From Ashinkailepas kermadecensis (Eukaryota > Arthropoda > Thecostraca > Neolepadidae): 64,000 nucleotides of DNA. Within the stretch, counting starts at the first letter, position 1. Every line of letters starts with the position of its first letter. Where the stretch lies: NCBI GenBank assembly GCA_034440615.1, contig JAOTOM010004123.1, positions 162,288-226,287 on the forward strand, written 5' to 3'. The notes beneath the pieces are model-generated. The model did no database searches and was not told the origin of the DNA. It worked only from the letters and a program-made list of their open reading frames with translations. This document shows positions 46,740 through 59,059 of the stretch, piece after piece. Position numbers and translations under genes: made by a program.

Positions 46740-48240
46740 TTTTCACCTCTGGGTGCATCCTTTTCGTCCTGGGGTTGGCTGGTTGATTGTTGGAGTGTAG
46801 GGGCGCATGGACTGCGTCTTTCGTCCTGGGGGCCTCCTTTTCGTCCTGGGAGCTTCCTTTTCGTCCTGGGGGTCTCCTTTTCGTCCTGGGGCCTCCTTTT
46901 CATCCCGGGGGGCCTCCTTTTCGTCCTGGGGGCCTCCTCCCAATCTCTGTTCTACGTCTTGGGGGCTTCCTTTGCGTTATGGGGCATCCTTTTCGTACTG
47001 GGGGCCTCCTTTTCGTCCTGGGGGCCTCCTTTTCGTCCTGGGGCCACCTCACAATCTCTGTTCTACGTCTTAGGGGCATCCTTTTCGTCCTGGTGGCCTG
47101 CTTTTCGTCCTGGGGGCCTCTTTTTCGTCCTGGGGGCCTCCTTTTCGTCCTAGGGGCCTCCTTTTCGTCCTGGGGGCCACCTCACAATCTCTGTTCTACG
47201 TCATAGGGGCCTCCTTTTCGTCCTGGGGCCTCCTTTTCGTCCTGGGGACCTCATCCCAATATCTGTTCTACGTCTTTGGGGCATCCTTTTCGTCCTTTGG
47301 TGCATCCTTTTCGTCTTGGGGTTGGTTGGTTGACTGTTGGAGTGTAGGGGCGTATGGACTGCGTCTTTCGTCCTGGGGGCCTCCTTTTCGTCCTGGGGCC
47401 CCCCAATCTCTGTTCTACGTCTTGGTGCCTTCCTTTTCGTCCTGGGGCCTCCTTTTCGTCCCGGGGGCCTCCTTTTCGTCCTGGGGGCCTCCTCCCAATC
47501 TTTGTTCTATGTCTTGGGGCCTCCTTTTCGTCCTTGGGTGCATCCTTTTCGTCCTGGGGTCTCCTTTTCGTCCTGGGGGCCTCCTCCCAATCTCTGGTCT
47601 ACGTCTTGGTGCCTCCTTTTCGTCCTGGGGCCTCCTTTTCGTCCTGGGGGGCCTCCTTTTCGTCCTGGGGGCCTCCTTCCAATCTCTGTTCTACGTCTTG
47701 GGGCGTCCTTTTCGTCCTTGGGTGCATCCTTTTCGTCATGGGGTCTCCTTTTCGTCCCGGGGGCCTCCTTTTCGTCCTGGGGGCCTCCTCCCAATCTCTG
47801 TTCTACGTCTTGAGGCCTCCTTTTCGTCATGGGGGCCTCCTCCCAATATCTGTTCTACGTCTCGGGCCTCTTTTTCGTCCGGGGGGCCTCCTTTTCGTCC
47901 CGGGGGCCTCCTTTTCGTCCTGGGGGCCTCCTCCCAATCTCTGTTCTACGTCTTGAGGCCTCCTTTTCGTCATGGGGGCCTCCTCCCAATCTCTGTTCTA
48001 CGTCTTGGGGCCTCTTTTTCGTCCTGGGGGCCTCCTTTTCGTCCTGGGGGCCTCCTCCCAATCTCTGTTCTACGTCTTGAGGCCTCCTTTTCGTCATGGG
48101 GGCCTCCTTTTCGTCATGGGGCCTCCTTTTCGTCCTGGGGGGCCTCCTCCCAATGTCTGTTCTACGTCTCTTATAGAGACCTGATTATATTTCGTGGTGA
48201 CCTCGTCAGTTTTGAGGCCTCATTGACAGCATGATATTCT
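46740..48240. repeat. Minisatellite, 21-bp GCCTCCTTTTCGTCCTGGGG units
   Basis: About 1.5 kb of 20-22-bp units, with inserted blocks CCCAATCTCTGTTCTACGTC forming a loose higher-order pattern. Two orphan LINE/SINE tails (46773-46818 and 47320-47367, GGTTGGTTGGTTGA...GGGGCG) are amplified with it. The 302-codon and other frames (FSSWGPP-type repeats) exist because 21 is a multiple of three; I do not call them genes. Confidence 0.9.
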
Positions 48241-48356
48241 GTCCCGTCGGCCTCCTTGCTCACCTTTTTTGCTGTGCATTTGCGGATAGGGGCCTCCTCA
48301 AATTTCAGGGGGGCGGCGCCCCCCCCCCCCTGCCCCCCGGTGGCGACGCCCTTGGT
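48241..48356. repeat. Terminal module of the minisatellite block
   Basis: GATAGGGGCCTCCTCAAATT, then a GGGGGGCGGCG/C12 run and GGTGGCGACGCC. The same module ends the second block at about 52019-52133. GGTGGCGACGCC is the reverse complement of the family A start (GGCGTCGCCAC). Confidence 0.7.
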
Positions 48357-48415
48357 CGTTGCAGCATTTATTTACGTAAATAGAGTTTCTGATCAACAAT
48401 TCCCACAAATAGGAT

Positions 48416-48443
48416 CAACTTACCCCACGACTGGGGTAAGTTG
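48416..48443. repeat. Perfect 11-bp hairpin
   Basis: CAACTTACCCC and GGGGTAAGTTG enclose ACGACT. Confidence 0.9.
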
Positions 48444-49435
48444 AGACCGGGGCGATACGTCAGAACAACCCAAAATATGAATGCTTGAAATTTACTTCAT
48501 AAAAATTCCGATGCCGCTGATTTGTGCCCACAAGATCACCACTTCGGAATTTGTGTACAAATAATCAGTCTGTCTCACCCAATGCGCTCCAGGCCTTCCT
48601 AAGTGAAAATAGGCTGAACATACCTCGACTTCCCCTACAGCTAACCTTATGCCATATGTGCTGGGCCCGATGGCACAATCACGATAGAGCAATCCTGTAA
48701 ATACGTTAAACGTTATCGGTTTATTACAGAAAATCGAATTCCCCGAACAGCCCTATACTTTTTCGGCTAGAGGCGCCTCTTTGAGAGAAAAAGCGCCCAT
48801 TGGAAGGACAGGCACCCCTCTCAGAAGGCCGAGTGCACCGCCCCACCCCCTCAATATTTGGTCATCCAGAGACCCCTCCTGGGACTTTCGCAGTGGTGCC
48901 ACTCCAAAGAAATGGCGCTCTTCTAGACAAATGCTCCCTCCCTCCCGATGACAATTCCTCGATCTGGCCCTGATTATAACATTGTTATTTTGCGGTTGTG
49001 AAATCCGGCTGGTTAAGAAATCGTTCTCATTTACGTGTGGCTTCTCCTGCATACTTGACAACTTCCGTTGAACCATTACGGAGAAAGCGAACGAAAAAAA
49101 GGTTGATATATTTACTTATCCTGAACAACAATGTGACAGTGTAAATTAAATGTCAGCAATGAGATGTCGTCCAAGCAGGTTGTACGTATTTCTTCGGGGA
49201 GCTACTAGCACGGGTGTTGATTTCTGAAAATTATTGGGGGAGGGGGAAAAATACATGAAGGTAATGGGCAGACCCAAATAGATTGGGAGGGGGCACACTC
49301 CATGCGGTTCCATATTCAAAGTTAAATTATTGTGGGGGGGGGCAAGGCCAACATTGAGGAGGCACTTTCCCCTACAAAAGTATATAAAACAACACCACTT
49401 GCTATTAGTCAAACATGATATGCGTGTCTGTTATC
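48444..49435. other. No recognised gene
   Basis: Unique-looking, with G-rich tracts near 49225-49345. No credible frame. Confidence 0.4.
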
Positions 49436-50400
49436 ACAGTCAGTGACGCAGCCAAGGTGTCCTCCCCCCCCTCCTACAACCAAACACACACTAGATCAAA
49501 TGCGAAATTTTGAGAAAGTCACCACGCAAACTATGAATTTTCGGCGCACGAGATGCGTCGAAGGCTCGCCTTCTTCATTACATTTATAATTTTGGGACGA
49601 GAAATGTGGATCCCGGCGCGATATTTGGGGGGGGGGGCGGTTCCAGTTTGCGGGGCGCCTTGTGCTTAGCTGTGGTCCCAATGCGATCTTGGCGGTTCCT
49701 GTTGCAGATTTTCGGGCCTCGGAGGGAGTTTTCTGGGGCCCGCCGTATTTATTTGGAGCCCCCTGCGCGAATTCTGGTGGAACGACGCGAATTTTAGTGA
49801 CCTCAGCGCGACGTTTGGGGGCCAAGGCACGATTTTCTGTTTGCCCTGACACGTTTTTTTATGCCCAACGGTTTTTTGGGGGACTTTGACCCGATTTTTG
49901 AGGCCGCAAAGTGACATTCCGGTTGATAGTTGATTTCGGGCACCCAAAAGTTGACGCAACTTTTGGGTGCCCGGCGCGATCTTTTGGGCCCCCAGTGCAA
50001 TTTTGATGGGCTGCGACGCGACTTTTTTTAGTCCAATGTAATCTTTTGTATCCCGACGTCATATGCTCGGATCCCTAGCGCTAGTTTTAGCGACCTTGAC
50101 ACTTTTTGGGGTCCAATACGTTTTGGAGGCTTTTGGCGCCATTGTTGGGGTCCCAGAGTGATTATCCATGTCCAGATTGTTTTTCGTTTACCCAGATTGT
50201 TTTTCGTTGCTTCATTTGTGTCTCAATGAGACTGTTGGGGAACGGTACGACCTGTTGTGCCCCTAGCGTGATTTTCATGGTCCGAGCGTGAATTTTTGGT
50301 GCCCCAGGCTCAGCGTGATTTTCAGGGGCAACGGTCGGATCTTTTTGGGCCCATATCGTGATTTTCAACTACCCCGACACGACTCCTACCATTTCTTAGG
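49436..50400 (+). repeat. Family G, copy 3
   Basis: Starts near CAGTGACGCAGCCAAGG and follows 63200-64000 in the same direction (TTCCAGTTTGCGGGGCGC, CAGATTTTCGGGCCTCGG, ATTCTGGTGGAACGACGCGA, TAGTCCAATGTAATCTTTT). It then continues with blocks shared with 24.7-24.9 kb (CAGATTGTTTTTCGTTTACC). Confidence 0.75.
49937..49973. repeat. Perfect 17-bp hairpin with a 3-nt loop
   Basis: CGGGCACCCAAAAGTTG, loop ACG, and exact reverse complement. The related positions in the copies at 63.78 and 25.03 kb have no such hairpin. Confidence 0.9.
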
Positions 50401-52018
50401 GGCTTCTTCTTGCAAATTATAGGCCTCCTCTCGCGTTTTAGGGGTCCCGTCTCATTTCCTGAAGCCTCTTTACCGGTTTTGAATGTCTCCTCTTGTGTCC
50501 TACCATCCTCCATATTCAATGGCCTCCTCTTCCGTATTGGAGGGCCTCCTCCTACATCCTGGGGCCCCTTTAGCATGGCATGGGGCTTCCTCTCATGCTC
50601 CAGAGGCATTCTCTGCCAAGTTAGGGGCCTACTGCCACGCCTCGTGGGCCTCCTTTTGTCCTGGCAAAGCCTTACACGTCTTGAGGGATCTTCAATTTTT
50701 GAAACCTCACCTTCTTCCATACCTGCTACCAACTCCAATCTTAAGGGCCTCCTCTCATTACCTGGGAACTCCTTCCGGTCTTCAGAGCCTCATCCGGCCC
50801 TGGAGACCGCCTACTCCGTCTTGAGGGACTCCTCTCGAGTCCGGCAGGGGCCTCCTTTTCTCTTTTAGAGGCCTTCTTTGTCAAATTAGGGACATCCTCT
50901 TACGTCTTGGGGGCGTCCTGCTCTGTGTTTTTATTCGAACTTTGCCGAATTTAAGGGTGGCCTCTTATCTCCTGGTTGACTCCTCTTCTCTCCCAGGGGC
51001 CTCAACTTCCAAATTACAAGCACCCTTTCCTATCTCAGTTGCCTTGTCCTCTCCTAGGGACCTTCTTACCCGTCTTGGAGCCTTCTTTCTCGCCTGGAAA
51101 CCATCCCTCTTATCTAATGGTCCTTTTCTCCTGTTTTATGGGCCTCTTTGTTTATCATGGGGTCTCATTTCCAATCCTGTGTCGTCCTCTTCCGAATGAA
51201 GTGCTTCCTGCCACGTTTCTGGATTATCCTTTTCTATCTTGGTGGAACATTACCCATTTTGGGGCCTGCTTTTGCGTCTCCGAAACCCATCTCATATCCA
51301 CTGGTTTTCTCTTCCGTCTTAAGGCCTCCTCTCATTTTCTGGGGTCTCCCTTACCGTATTGGGGCCTCCTTTGCAATCATGGGGGCCTCCGTTGCAATCC
51401 TGGGGCCTCCTTTGCAATCCTGGGGGCCTCCGTGCCAATTGTTGACACTCTTCATTTCTGGGGCCTCCTATCCTCTCATAGGTGACTCCTTTTTCAAATT
51501 AGGGGCCTCCCCTCACGTCTCGAAGGCCTCATCGCCTGTGTTTGGAGCCTCATTATCCTCTTAACAGGACGCTTTTGTGTGATAGTCCCAAATCTTCTCT
51601 CCTAGGGTCCTCCTCTTCCAAAATATGGGTCTCATCTGGCTGGTCTCAGTGGCCTTCTCTCATTCCTGCGAAGACCTTCTTACCCATCTTGGGGCTCCCT
51701 CTTGCGTCCGGAGAAGTATCTCCTATCATTCCTTATTTGCTATTGTAGGGGCCTCCTCTTCCATCTTGGAGGCCTCGTTTTCCAAATTAAGAATATCCTG
51801 CCACCCATCGGAAGCCTTCTTGTCTAACCTGGGTGGCTTCTTGCCCGTCTCGGTGGCATCCTTTTCGTCCTGGGGGCCTCCCCCAATATCTGTCTTACGT
51901 ATCTTATAGGGACCTGATTAGATTTCCCGAGTGCCTCGTTGCCAATCTTGGGGCCTCCTTCACAGCATGATCTTCTGTCTCGTCGGCCTCCTTGCTCACC
52001 TTTTTTCCTATGCATTTC
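50400..52018. repeat. Degenerate minisatellite (GGGGCCTCCT-type units)
   Basis: Units of about 25-35 bp centred on GGGGCCTCCTYTYNCRTCT, much more diverged than the block at 46.7 kb, ending with fresh CCTTTTCGTCCTGGGGGCCT units at about 51868. Long frames reflect the repeat. Confidence 0.75.
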
Positions 52019-52135
52019 CGGATAGGGGCCTCCTCAAATTTCAGGGGGCGGCCCCCCCCCCCCCCCCTCCCCCCAGTTTCACGGCAGGGGGCGACTTCCC
52101 CATTCTATCCCCCCCCGCCCGGTGGCGACGCCCCT
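52019..52135. repeat. Terminal module, second copy
   Basis: GATAGGGGCCTCCTCAAATT, C18 tract, GGTGGCGACGCCCC. Compare 48285-48352. Confidence 0.75.
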
Positions 52136-52409
52136 GCAATTATTGATGTATGCGCAAGGGAAGGCAGCCTAAGACACATAAGGCATTGCGATTATGCATA
52201 TTTGTTGCCTTGCAAAGCACAATTCTTCACCTGGGCGAAAACACAAGACGGGCAAGGTTCATGTTCTTGAAGAATGGTTGGGAATAAAACATTTCTAACG
52301 CTTGCCGATTTACCATTCGGAGATTTTATGACGACAGATAGTCTGTGAAGTCAGTTGATTAGCAAAATCGGCTGGTACCATCTACGGTGGTTCTCTTGTG
52401 TATATGTTC

Positions 52410-53130
52410 ACAATATACACGTACATTACTAAGTATAATTTTGCGGCGATCAAGCATGGGTATTTTAACAGCTAGGGCTTTGGGGGACACGAAAGAAGTC
52501 GAGGGAGAAAATCACCACTTTGCACAACTTGGAGGGACATGTCCTCCCCCCAGCCCCCAGAGATTGTACCCATAGCAGCAGCCACGGGCAAGGGGGGAGG
52601 GGTCTGGCGTTTGCTGTCGAGCCACCGCATGCAGCGTCCAATCCAAGTCATGCACGTGTCAGTAAAGCCTACATTTTATCCATCGTGTTCCACCCAGCTA
52701 CGAATCCGGGGTTGGGCCAAGATATCATGCCCGAAAGCGAATTGATTGCAGTAGATCCTTGACATTTTTTTTGTACGGAAAATGTATCCCAAGGAGATGC
52801 TTTGATTTAGTTCCCCAGTAGAAAACTGGATGCTGATTTCATTCCTAGGCGAAAAAGACAAGTGAAACCCGAGGATTGTTTCCCAATTGGTATTTTTGGT
52901 GATTCTATTGTATAGATATTGTCACTATATAAATAATTAGGTACAATGTTGCTGCGGCCATATATAAGCATTTTAATTCCTGAATCTTGGGGGACACAAA
53001 AGAAATTCAAGGTGACAAATGGTCACTTTTCAAAAATTGGGTACCATGTCCCCCCAGTCCCCCCAAGATTACACCCATGATAGCAAATGACGCTGGGTCA
53101 ATATGGGGTTTAGGATTTATGTGCAATAAA
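52410..53130. repeat. Direct repeat pair (about 230 bp)
   Basis: 52410-52640 and 52905-53130 share GGGGGACACRAAAGAA, CATGTCCCCCC and AGATTRYACCCATRRYAGCA. Confidence 0.6.
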
Positions 53131-53199
53131 CATGACCTCTTAATCCGAAAACAGCACACACAAGTGCCCTAGAACTGGCCTTGACCAACATTGACCCCA

Positions 53200-54800
53200 T
53201 GCGCCTGTGTTGATCTCTGGTCAGTAAAGGTAAATGGTCAGTTGACCAAAAGTGGTCCAAACGGACCTCCGTGAAATTGGCAGGAGTTCGATATTCATAT
53301 TCAGCAGAAATCGACGACCCCTTCGATTTCGCCCAAACTCGGTGAGACGGTAGTCCCAAGGTCTTTGATCCACCATGCAGACGCATTTCACGGGGCTTTG
53401 AATGGTTTGACCTACAGGGGTCAACATAAGTAAAGCATCCAATAATGCCATAATCTCAGGCATATAGCTCATTCGATCCGCTCCGACACGCTGGTTCAGA
53501 AACTTCTCTCATTTCCCGCGTAGCACAAAGGGTTAATGAGTTATAACCAATTAGGTAATTTTGTTTCCCACAGTATTGCTTCCCGCACATTCCCATGCAT
53601 TATTCACATTCCCACTCAGGGAATGTGTATGCAATACACATAGTCTTAACGCCAATAACAGGGGCAGTCCAACGGTGGCATTAGAATCATTGACATTAGA
53701 ATCATCGTATGCAATGCCAAAACACTTCGACAACTCACGCCGTTTCCCGGGGCATCGAAAGATGTGACCTCCAGAGGTCAACGAGTTGCAGTTCGATATT
53801 CGACTTTGACCTATATGTGATGATGGAGCATGTGACTGTCATTAGTTGGCATGCTCAAGTCGTAATGGAAGAAAGCAAATTAATAACGCTTCAAATCTAA
53901 ATCGAAAATTAAACGGTCAAGGAGCCATGTGACCTTGTCAGGTCAGAGGTCATGGTAGGTCAAGCCGTTCACATGATGGAATGTGTACAAAAGACACACA
54001 GTTTTAACACCAATAACGTGGGCAGTGCAACAGTGGCACTAGAAACATTGACGTACGCTTAATTCCGGAGATATATCAAAATATGTTCCGATAAAAACAG
54101 TTTTGGACCTGATGGTTAATTTCCCATAGGGTTTAGCATGGGACCTGGTGGGACTGGAAATCGCGACCCCTTCGATTTTTTTTCTCGCCACAAACGTGTG
54201 CAATAACAAAACACGTCGACAACTCACGTCGTTTCCCGGGGCATCGAAAGATGTGACCTCCAGAGGTCAACGAGTTCCAGTTCGATATTCGCCTTTGACC
54301 TATATGTGATGATGGAGCATGTGACTGTCATTAGTTGGCATGCTCAAGTCGTAATGGAAGAAAGCAAATTAATTACCGGAAGTAATCGGACGTCAATGAT
54401 TCTAGTGCCACCGTTGGACTGCCCACGTTATTTGTATTAAAACATTGTGTCTTTTGTACACATTCCATCATGTGAATGGCTTGACCTGACATGACCTCTG
54501 ACCTGGCAAGGTCATTGAACGCTCATTGAACTAAACCCTAAATTAACCCTAAATTAACCCATGCTAAACCCTACGGGAAATTAACCATTATGTCCAAAAC
54601 TGATTTTATCGGAACATAATTGAGACATAACATAACATAACATGACATACTCGAAATCCAAGGTTAGGGACCTTGGGACTGCCGTCTTACCGAGTTTCGG
54701 CGAAATCGAAGGGGTCGTCGATTTCTGCTGAATGTGAATATCGAACTCCTGCCAACTTCACGGACGTGTCCAAACCGTTAATTCATAGGGTTACTTTGGG
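53200..54800. mobile_element. Large foldback element with nested direct and inverted repeats
   Basis: Outer arms 53260-53380 and 54660-54780 are inverted copies (GGAGTTCGATATTCA, CGACCCCTTCGATTTCGCC). Inner arms 53905-54120 and 54390-54620 are also inverted (CCATGTGACCTTG, GATGGAATGTGTACAAAAGA, ATGTTCCGATAAAA). A 170-bp segment is repeated directly at 53721-53890 and 54207-54378, nearly identical (GGGGCATCGAAAGATGTGAC). No coding frame. This fits a foldback (FB-like) element or a recombined MITE pair. Confidence 0.7.
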
Positions 54801-56349
54801 TGCTGATTTCGAATTCAGCTTTCATCGTTACGCTCTAAGGCTCAAAATGATGTGTTTGGAACCCCAAAACCAACATAACATACGCGCCCTCTGTGACTTG
54901 ATCTGATCTGCACAGGAGCACGCTAACGCTATTGGATCATACCACCCCTCAATGGACTTTAAATTGAACGAAGAACATGGTGATATTTATTTCACAGGGG
55001 AATCATGCATAGTTTGCATCCAAACCTGACAGGTGCGAAATCCGCCAACCTAGTTACCGAAGAATTGTCACAGGTGAGCAACGTGATATTACATGACACA
55101 TTTTACACCAAACGTTCCGCAATTAATACCTGCAGGTATGCACATAAGTTGGGCTCGCTGGCCCAGCATGGCAAAAATGATCATTCGTGCGGATGAATAA
55201 CGCAAAAAGGGCGTCACGTCTCTCATACTCGACTGACCTTTGTCAGATCATGGCGTCCAGGCAATTATCTGGCTCAGATTGAGAAGACGCCTGTCGGAGT
55301 TATAATTCACGAGGAAGGGAATTATTTTCCAATTATGACTCCAAGGATCAAGGCTTTGCGACCCTAAAGCATGTTCGCAGAAAACATATGATGAATTGCT
55401 TGGCAGAAGCATAAAAGTATAAAGTATTAAGGCTTAATAAGAGCTACAGGGGCCCATCTGGGGAAGCAAGGACATGCCAAGGAAATTAAGTAACAAGCAT
55501 TCGTCTGGTGGACCAGGCGCCATCTCCTTGGGGCAGCATCACCAATTGAGAAAAATCAATCGGGTGAGCTCAAACCTTACAAAGGGCTAAGATTTGCCAG
55601 CGAGGTCACTTTGGCTGAAAAGGAAGGGAGAGAAGAGGCTACAAGAGACCGTTCCTGTGGGAACGCCATTCTGGGGGACGCAGAGGCACAGCCAAGGTGG
55701 TAGCTCCCTCCCCCTTAGCAAACAAAAATACACTAGAGCAAGCAATAAATTGTGAGATTTGTAAAACTTAAAACCCTAAATTTTCGTTTCACCGAACGCT
55801 TTCCCTTTTTCGAAACATCTTTATTTAGTCGAGCCTCCCATAGGACATTCCTGGCTGCACCCCCGGAAGGACGTACCCTTAGTGTAAGCAACCTCAAGAT
55901 CCCAGGGTATGCTTTAAGACACTTTCACCGAGGAAACGATGATGACAATATATTCCGAAAACGAGGAATTTGGTCGGGAAGTGTGAATTTAACCCTAAAT
56001 TATTAGCTTCTCAGATGGTTAGCACAATTTTTGTCCCCAGCTAGCATATCGACAAAGCCATCCGCCAATGGGCAAAGTTATCCGAGTGAAGTCACCTTAG
56101 CTTTAGCTTCCGATTCCGCAAGAAAGATCACTTTAAATGAATTTTAGCAGTGATGCCGAGTAAAGCATGCTGTGTACCCCAACAATAATTACATTTGAAG
56201 TATTAGTAGTTCGGGAGAAATGACCAGAAAAATTACGAACATGTGCTCTAGCCATACCTACATAAGTGAAGTGTCACGATGCCGCACTTAGCCTTGAAGA
56301 TTTGCTTTATTTTAAGAAGCCTGGTATTTAGGGAGAGTAAGCAGTTTTA
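54801..56349. other. No recognised gene; repeat fragments
   Basis: A CR1-related tail lies at 55416-55470 (minus strand), and a fragment at 55672-55800 (GGCACAGCCAAGGTGG, ACACTAGAGCAAG) is related to the sequence at 49441-49560. Confidence 0.45.
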
Positions 56350-56850
56350 GTAAGATCGTCAAGGGGGTGCGACGCCCCTTTGCTCGCGCAAGGGAGGGCG
56401 CAGCACCCCAGCGCCACATACGTTCCGTCGCCCATGCTGCCAGACTGCAGATATGGCATCGCAGCCACTGTAGCGGCACCCTAAACGTTGCAGGAACACC
56501 TATGCAGTCTGAAAAGGAGCACCCCAGACAGTGTATAGGCAACCAAGCATTGTGCAGAGTGGCTCCGAGCCGTTAGGGCGCCCTCAATCTGCAGAGTGTC
56601 ACCCGCGGCACTGCAAGAGCCTGCAGAGGGACACCCCAGACGTTGTAGGACATCCATGAAATGTGCAGAGCGAGTACTTCAACTGTTGTAGGGGCACCCC
56701 CATGAGATTTAGAGGCACGCAGCAGTTGTTTGGGCATCCCCGAAGGGAATAAAATTCCAGTAATTGTAGAGGATTCCTTGTCTTGTAAGAGCATCCTGTG
56801 CAGGACAGGGGACCTGGCCAGCAGTAATATAGCATCCCGTTCCATCCTAA
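56350..56850. repeat. Degenerate minisatellite, about 33-38-bp period
   Basis: Repeated GTAGGGGCACCCC / GCAGAGGGACACCCCAGA-type units with large divergence. Period estimated by eye. Confidence 0.45.
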
Positions 56851-59059
56851 CAGTTATGGGGAATCATAGCTTTGTGTGACCTCTGGTAGATAGAAAGTGC
56901 ACCAAACCAGGGTCTGTTCTTTTGTAAAGTCAAACAACAGTATGTTTTTCGGGCACCAGCTCTCATATATTACGCAAAAATGACATATTCATTCTTTGGA
57001 TATGCTCAGCTCGCGAATAGTATGTGTTTCGCCTCTTTGAAAATTCCCAGACCTTCCAATGGACCGTGTCTGAAAATACAGAAGATATCCATGCTTTTGA
57101 AACAAATTGGCCAAGTCCAAGGGTTTCATATGCAAGGTCAATGTTTTAGGTTTCCGAGTCTGATGGACAAGTATTGGTGATATTGTATGCAAATGTTACT
57201 ATCTACTGCATCAAACTGTCGCTAGACTAACCGAGATGGGCAGACATGGACACGGTTACCACAAAGTGGCACCCTGCTGTGCAGTAGTGGCGACAGTGTT
57301 CGGTCCCCTCGGTGGGTGGCCATCAGTCCGTAGCGTCCAGTGGTGAGCTTTCATGACGAATCCCGGGATTAGCGGCGGCGGCCGCCACATTAGCAGACCG
57401 CCTGTCGCTGGGGTGGACGGAATTTTGTATGCACCGCGGATGGTACAAAGGTGGGTTGATGGAATTTGAAACAAAGACGCGGTCCCACGCCAGACTACCG
57501 GCTGCCTTTCATGTTTCCATTCGAATATGCAGTCAGTACTCACATGTGCTAATTTATGGTAGTAATGGGGGAGGGGAAAATACCTTCCACGCGAACAGAA
57601 GTACGTGGTGAGCAGTCACCTGTTGTGCACCATACTATTGGGCGTATCAATGAATGTCAAGAAGGATTGCAGTTCTCCGTTGCTAGCTGTGCACAGCAGG
57701 GACGTCGGAATGCACGGGGCGCTGTTTCCCCCTTGCGCGAGCCAGTGTGTGTGGGGGGGGGGGGTGAGTCGCACCCCTTTGGTAAGCTCACTAAAACCAT
57801 TTAGGTACTGTCCCTAGATACCGTATCCAATGTTAAGCGCTACATCCTGACAGGTTATGTAGTCCATGTCCTGGGCAACATGGCGACTTTGGCAATAGGC
57901 GCGCTATTGGGCCAATACATAATCTCTGCCATCGCCTAAGGAAGTAGGACCTCGGGTAGCATGTTAGCTGGGTGGGCAAGTGTCCTTCCAGTAGAATCAG
58001 CTTGAACCCAATCGGTTGAGTGTATCCACCCAGCTAAAATCAGTAAAATAATAAGGTAGCTGGAAGACAAAGGTAGTCCGTGAGATCAGGCGCCTATCCC
58101 GCCAATACAGTTGCTATTCCGGACAGCTGTGTGGCTTGAGAATGTAGGCACCCTTCTGGGCCATTCGAGCACGGTTCTTCGTAATATGCGGAAAATTACT
58201 GGCTATATATGCTCCTCTACTGAGATGAAAAGCATCTTTCTAGGCAGTTAGGTGCTTTGAGAATGCAAGCGTCATCCTGGGTCAACCCGTGCTCTCATCT
58301 AGGGAACATTTCGGATTTGAGATGGAACCTCACTAGTTCACTTTAGCACTTAGGGGTCTTGTTCTTCCGTCAAGGGCACTTTCAAATCGAAAGATCATCC
58401 CAGCCCTCTCTGACAATCAGGCACCCTGTGTATTCCTCAGCTGTTAGAGGTCCGCTTCCGCTGATATTCCTCTTTCCAGCTGGCATAGGCATTCCACAGG
58501 GACACGGAACACATGAAACAGCACCCCTGAACAGGGGTGTTGTTTTATTTATTTAGTTATTTTTGGGAAAAGGTCTCTGTTTCATGACATTTGTTTTCGT
58601 CAACCACTCCCCCATTCAGAAACTTCTGGCTGCGCCTAGTTATGCCACTGAAACGTAGCATGATGAGTATTACCGGACAAACCTGGACATCCTCAAAATC
58701 CCCCCCCCCGACACAAATTATAGGTACGCCATTGGTCCTCAGCGTACGCATACCTATTCCACGCAAGGGAACACGAGCGCCATGTCTCCTCTACTTCAGC
58801 CCGGCAGCGGTCAAGGCGGAATAATCGGTCACAGCACCTATTAAAGGTGGATCCGCCCCTGGGGTACTTATCCACTGAAATTGCCTATTCGTAAAACCAG
58901 TGAGTCAGCTTATAAATCACCAACAAGTAATTTAAATCAGGGAGCATTCACTCCAATATCCTGCTCTTCACAAGCCAAATGCATGAACGCGGCCAAGGCG
59001 GCGAGCAATTCATGTCCTACACTCACATGTGTCGTCGCTCTGGCGGATGCACCTGGAAG
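56851..59059. other. No recognised gene
   Basis: Mixed unique-looking sequence with G10 (about 57755) and C9 tracts. A minus-strand end CAGTGGCATAACTAGGCGCA lies at 58633-58652, similar to other element termini here. Confidence 0.4.

Noticed and set aside
46787..48234. FSSWGPP/FRPGG-type repeat proteins up to 302 codons
   Set aside because: Open only because the unit is 21 bp; several frames are open at once, and copies contain frame-changing blocks.
46740..48240. CRISPR-like array
   Set aside because: The sequence is eukaryotic, units are contiguous without unique spacers of even length, and no cas genes exist.
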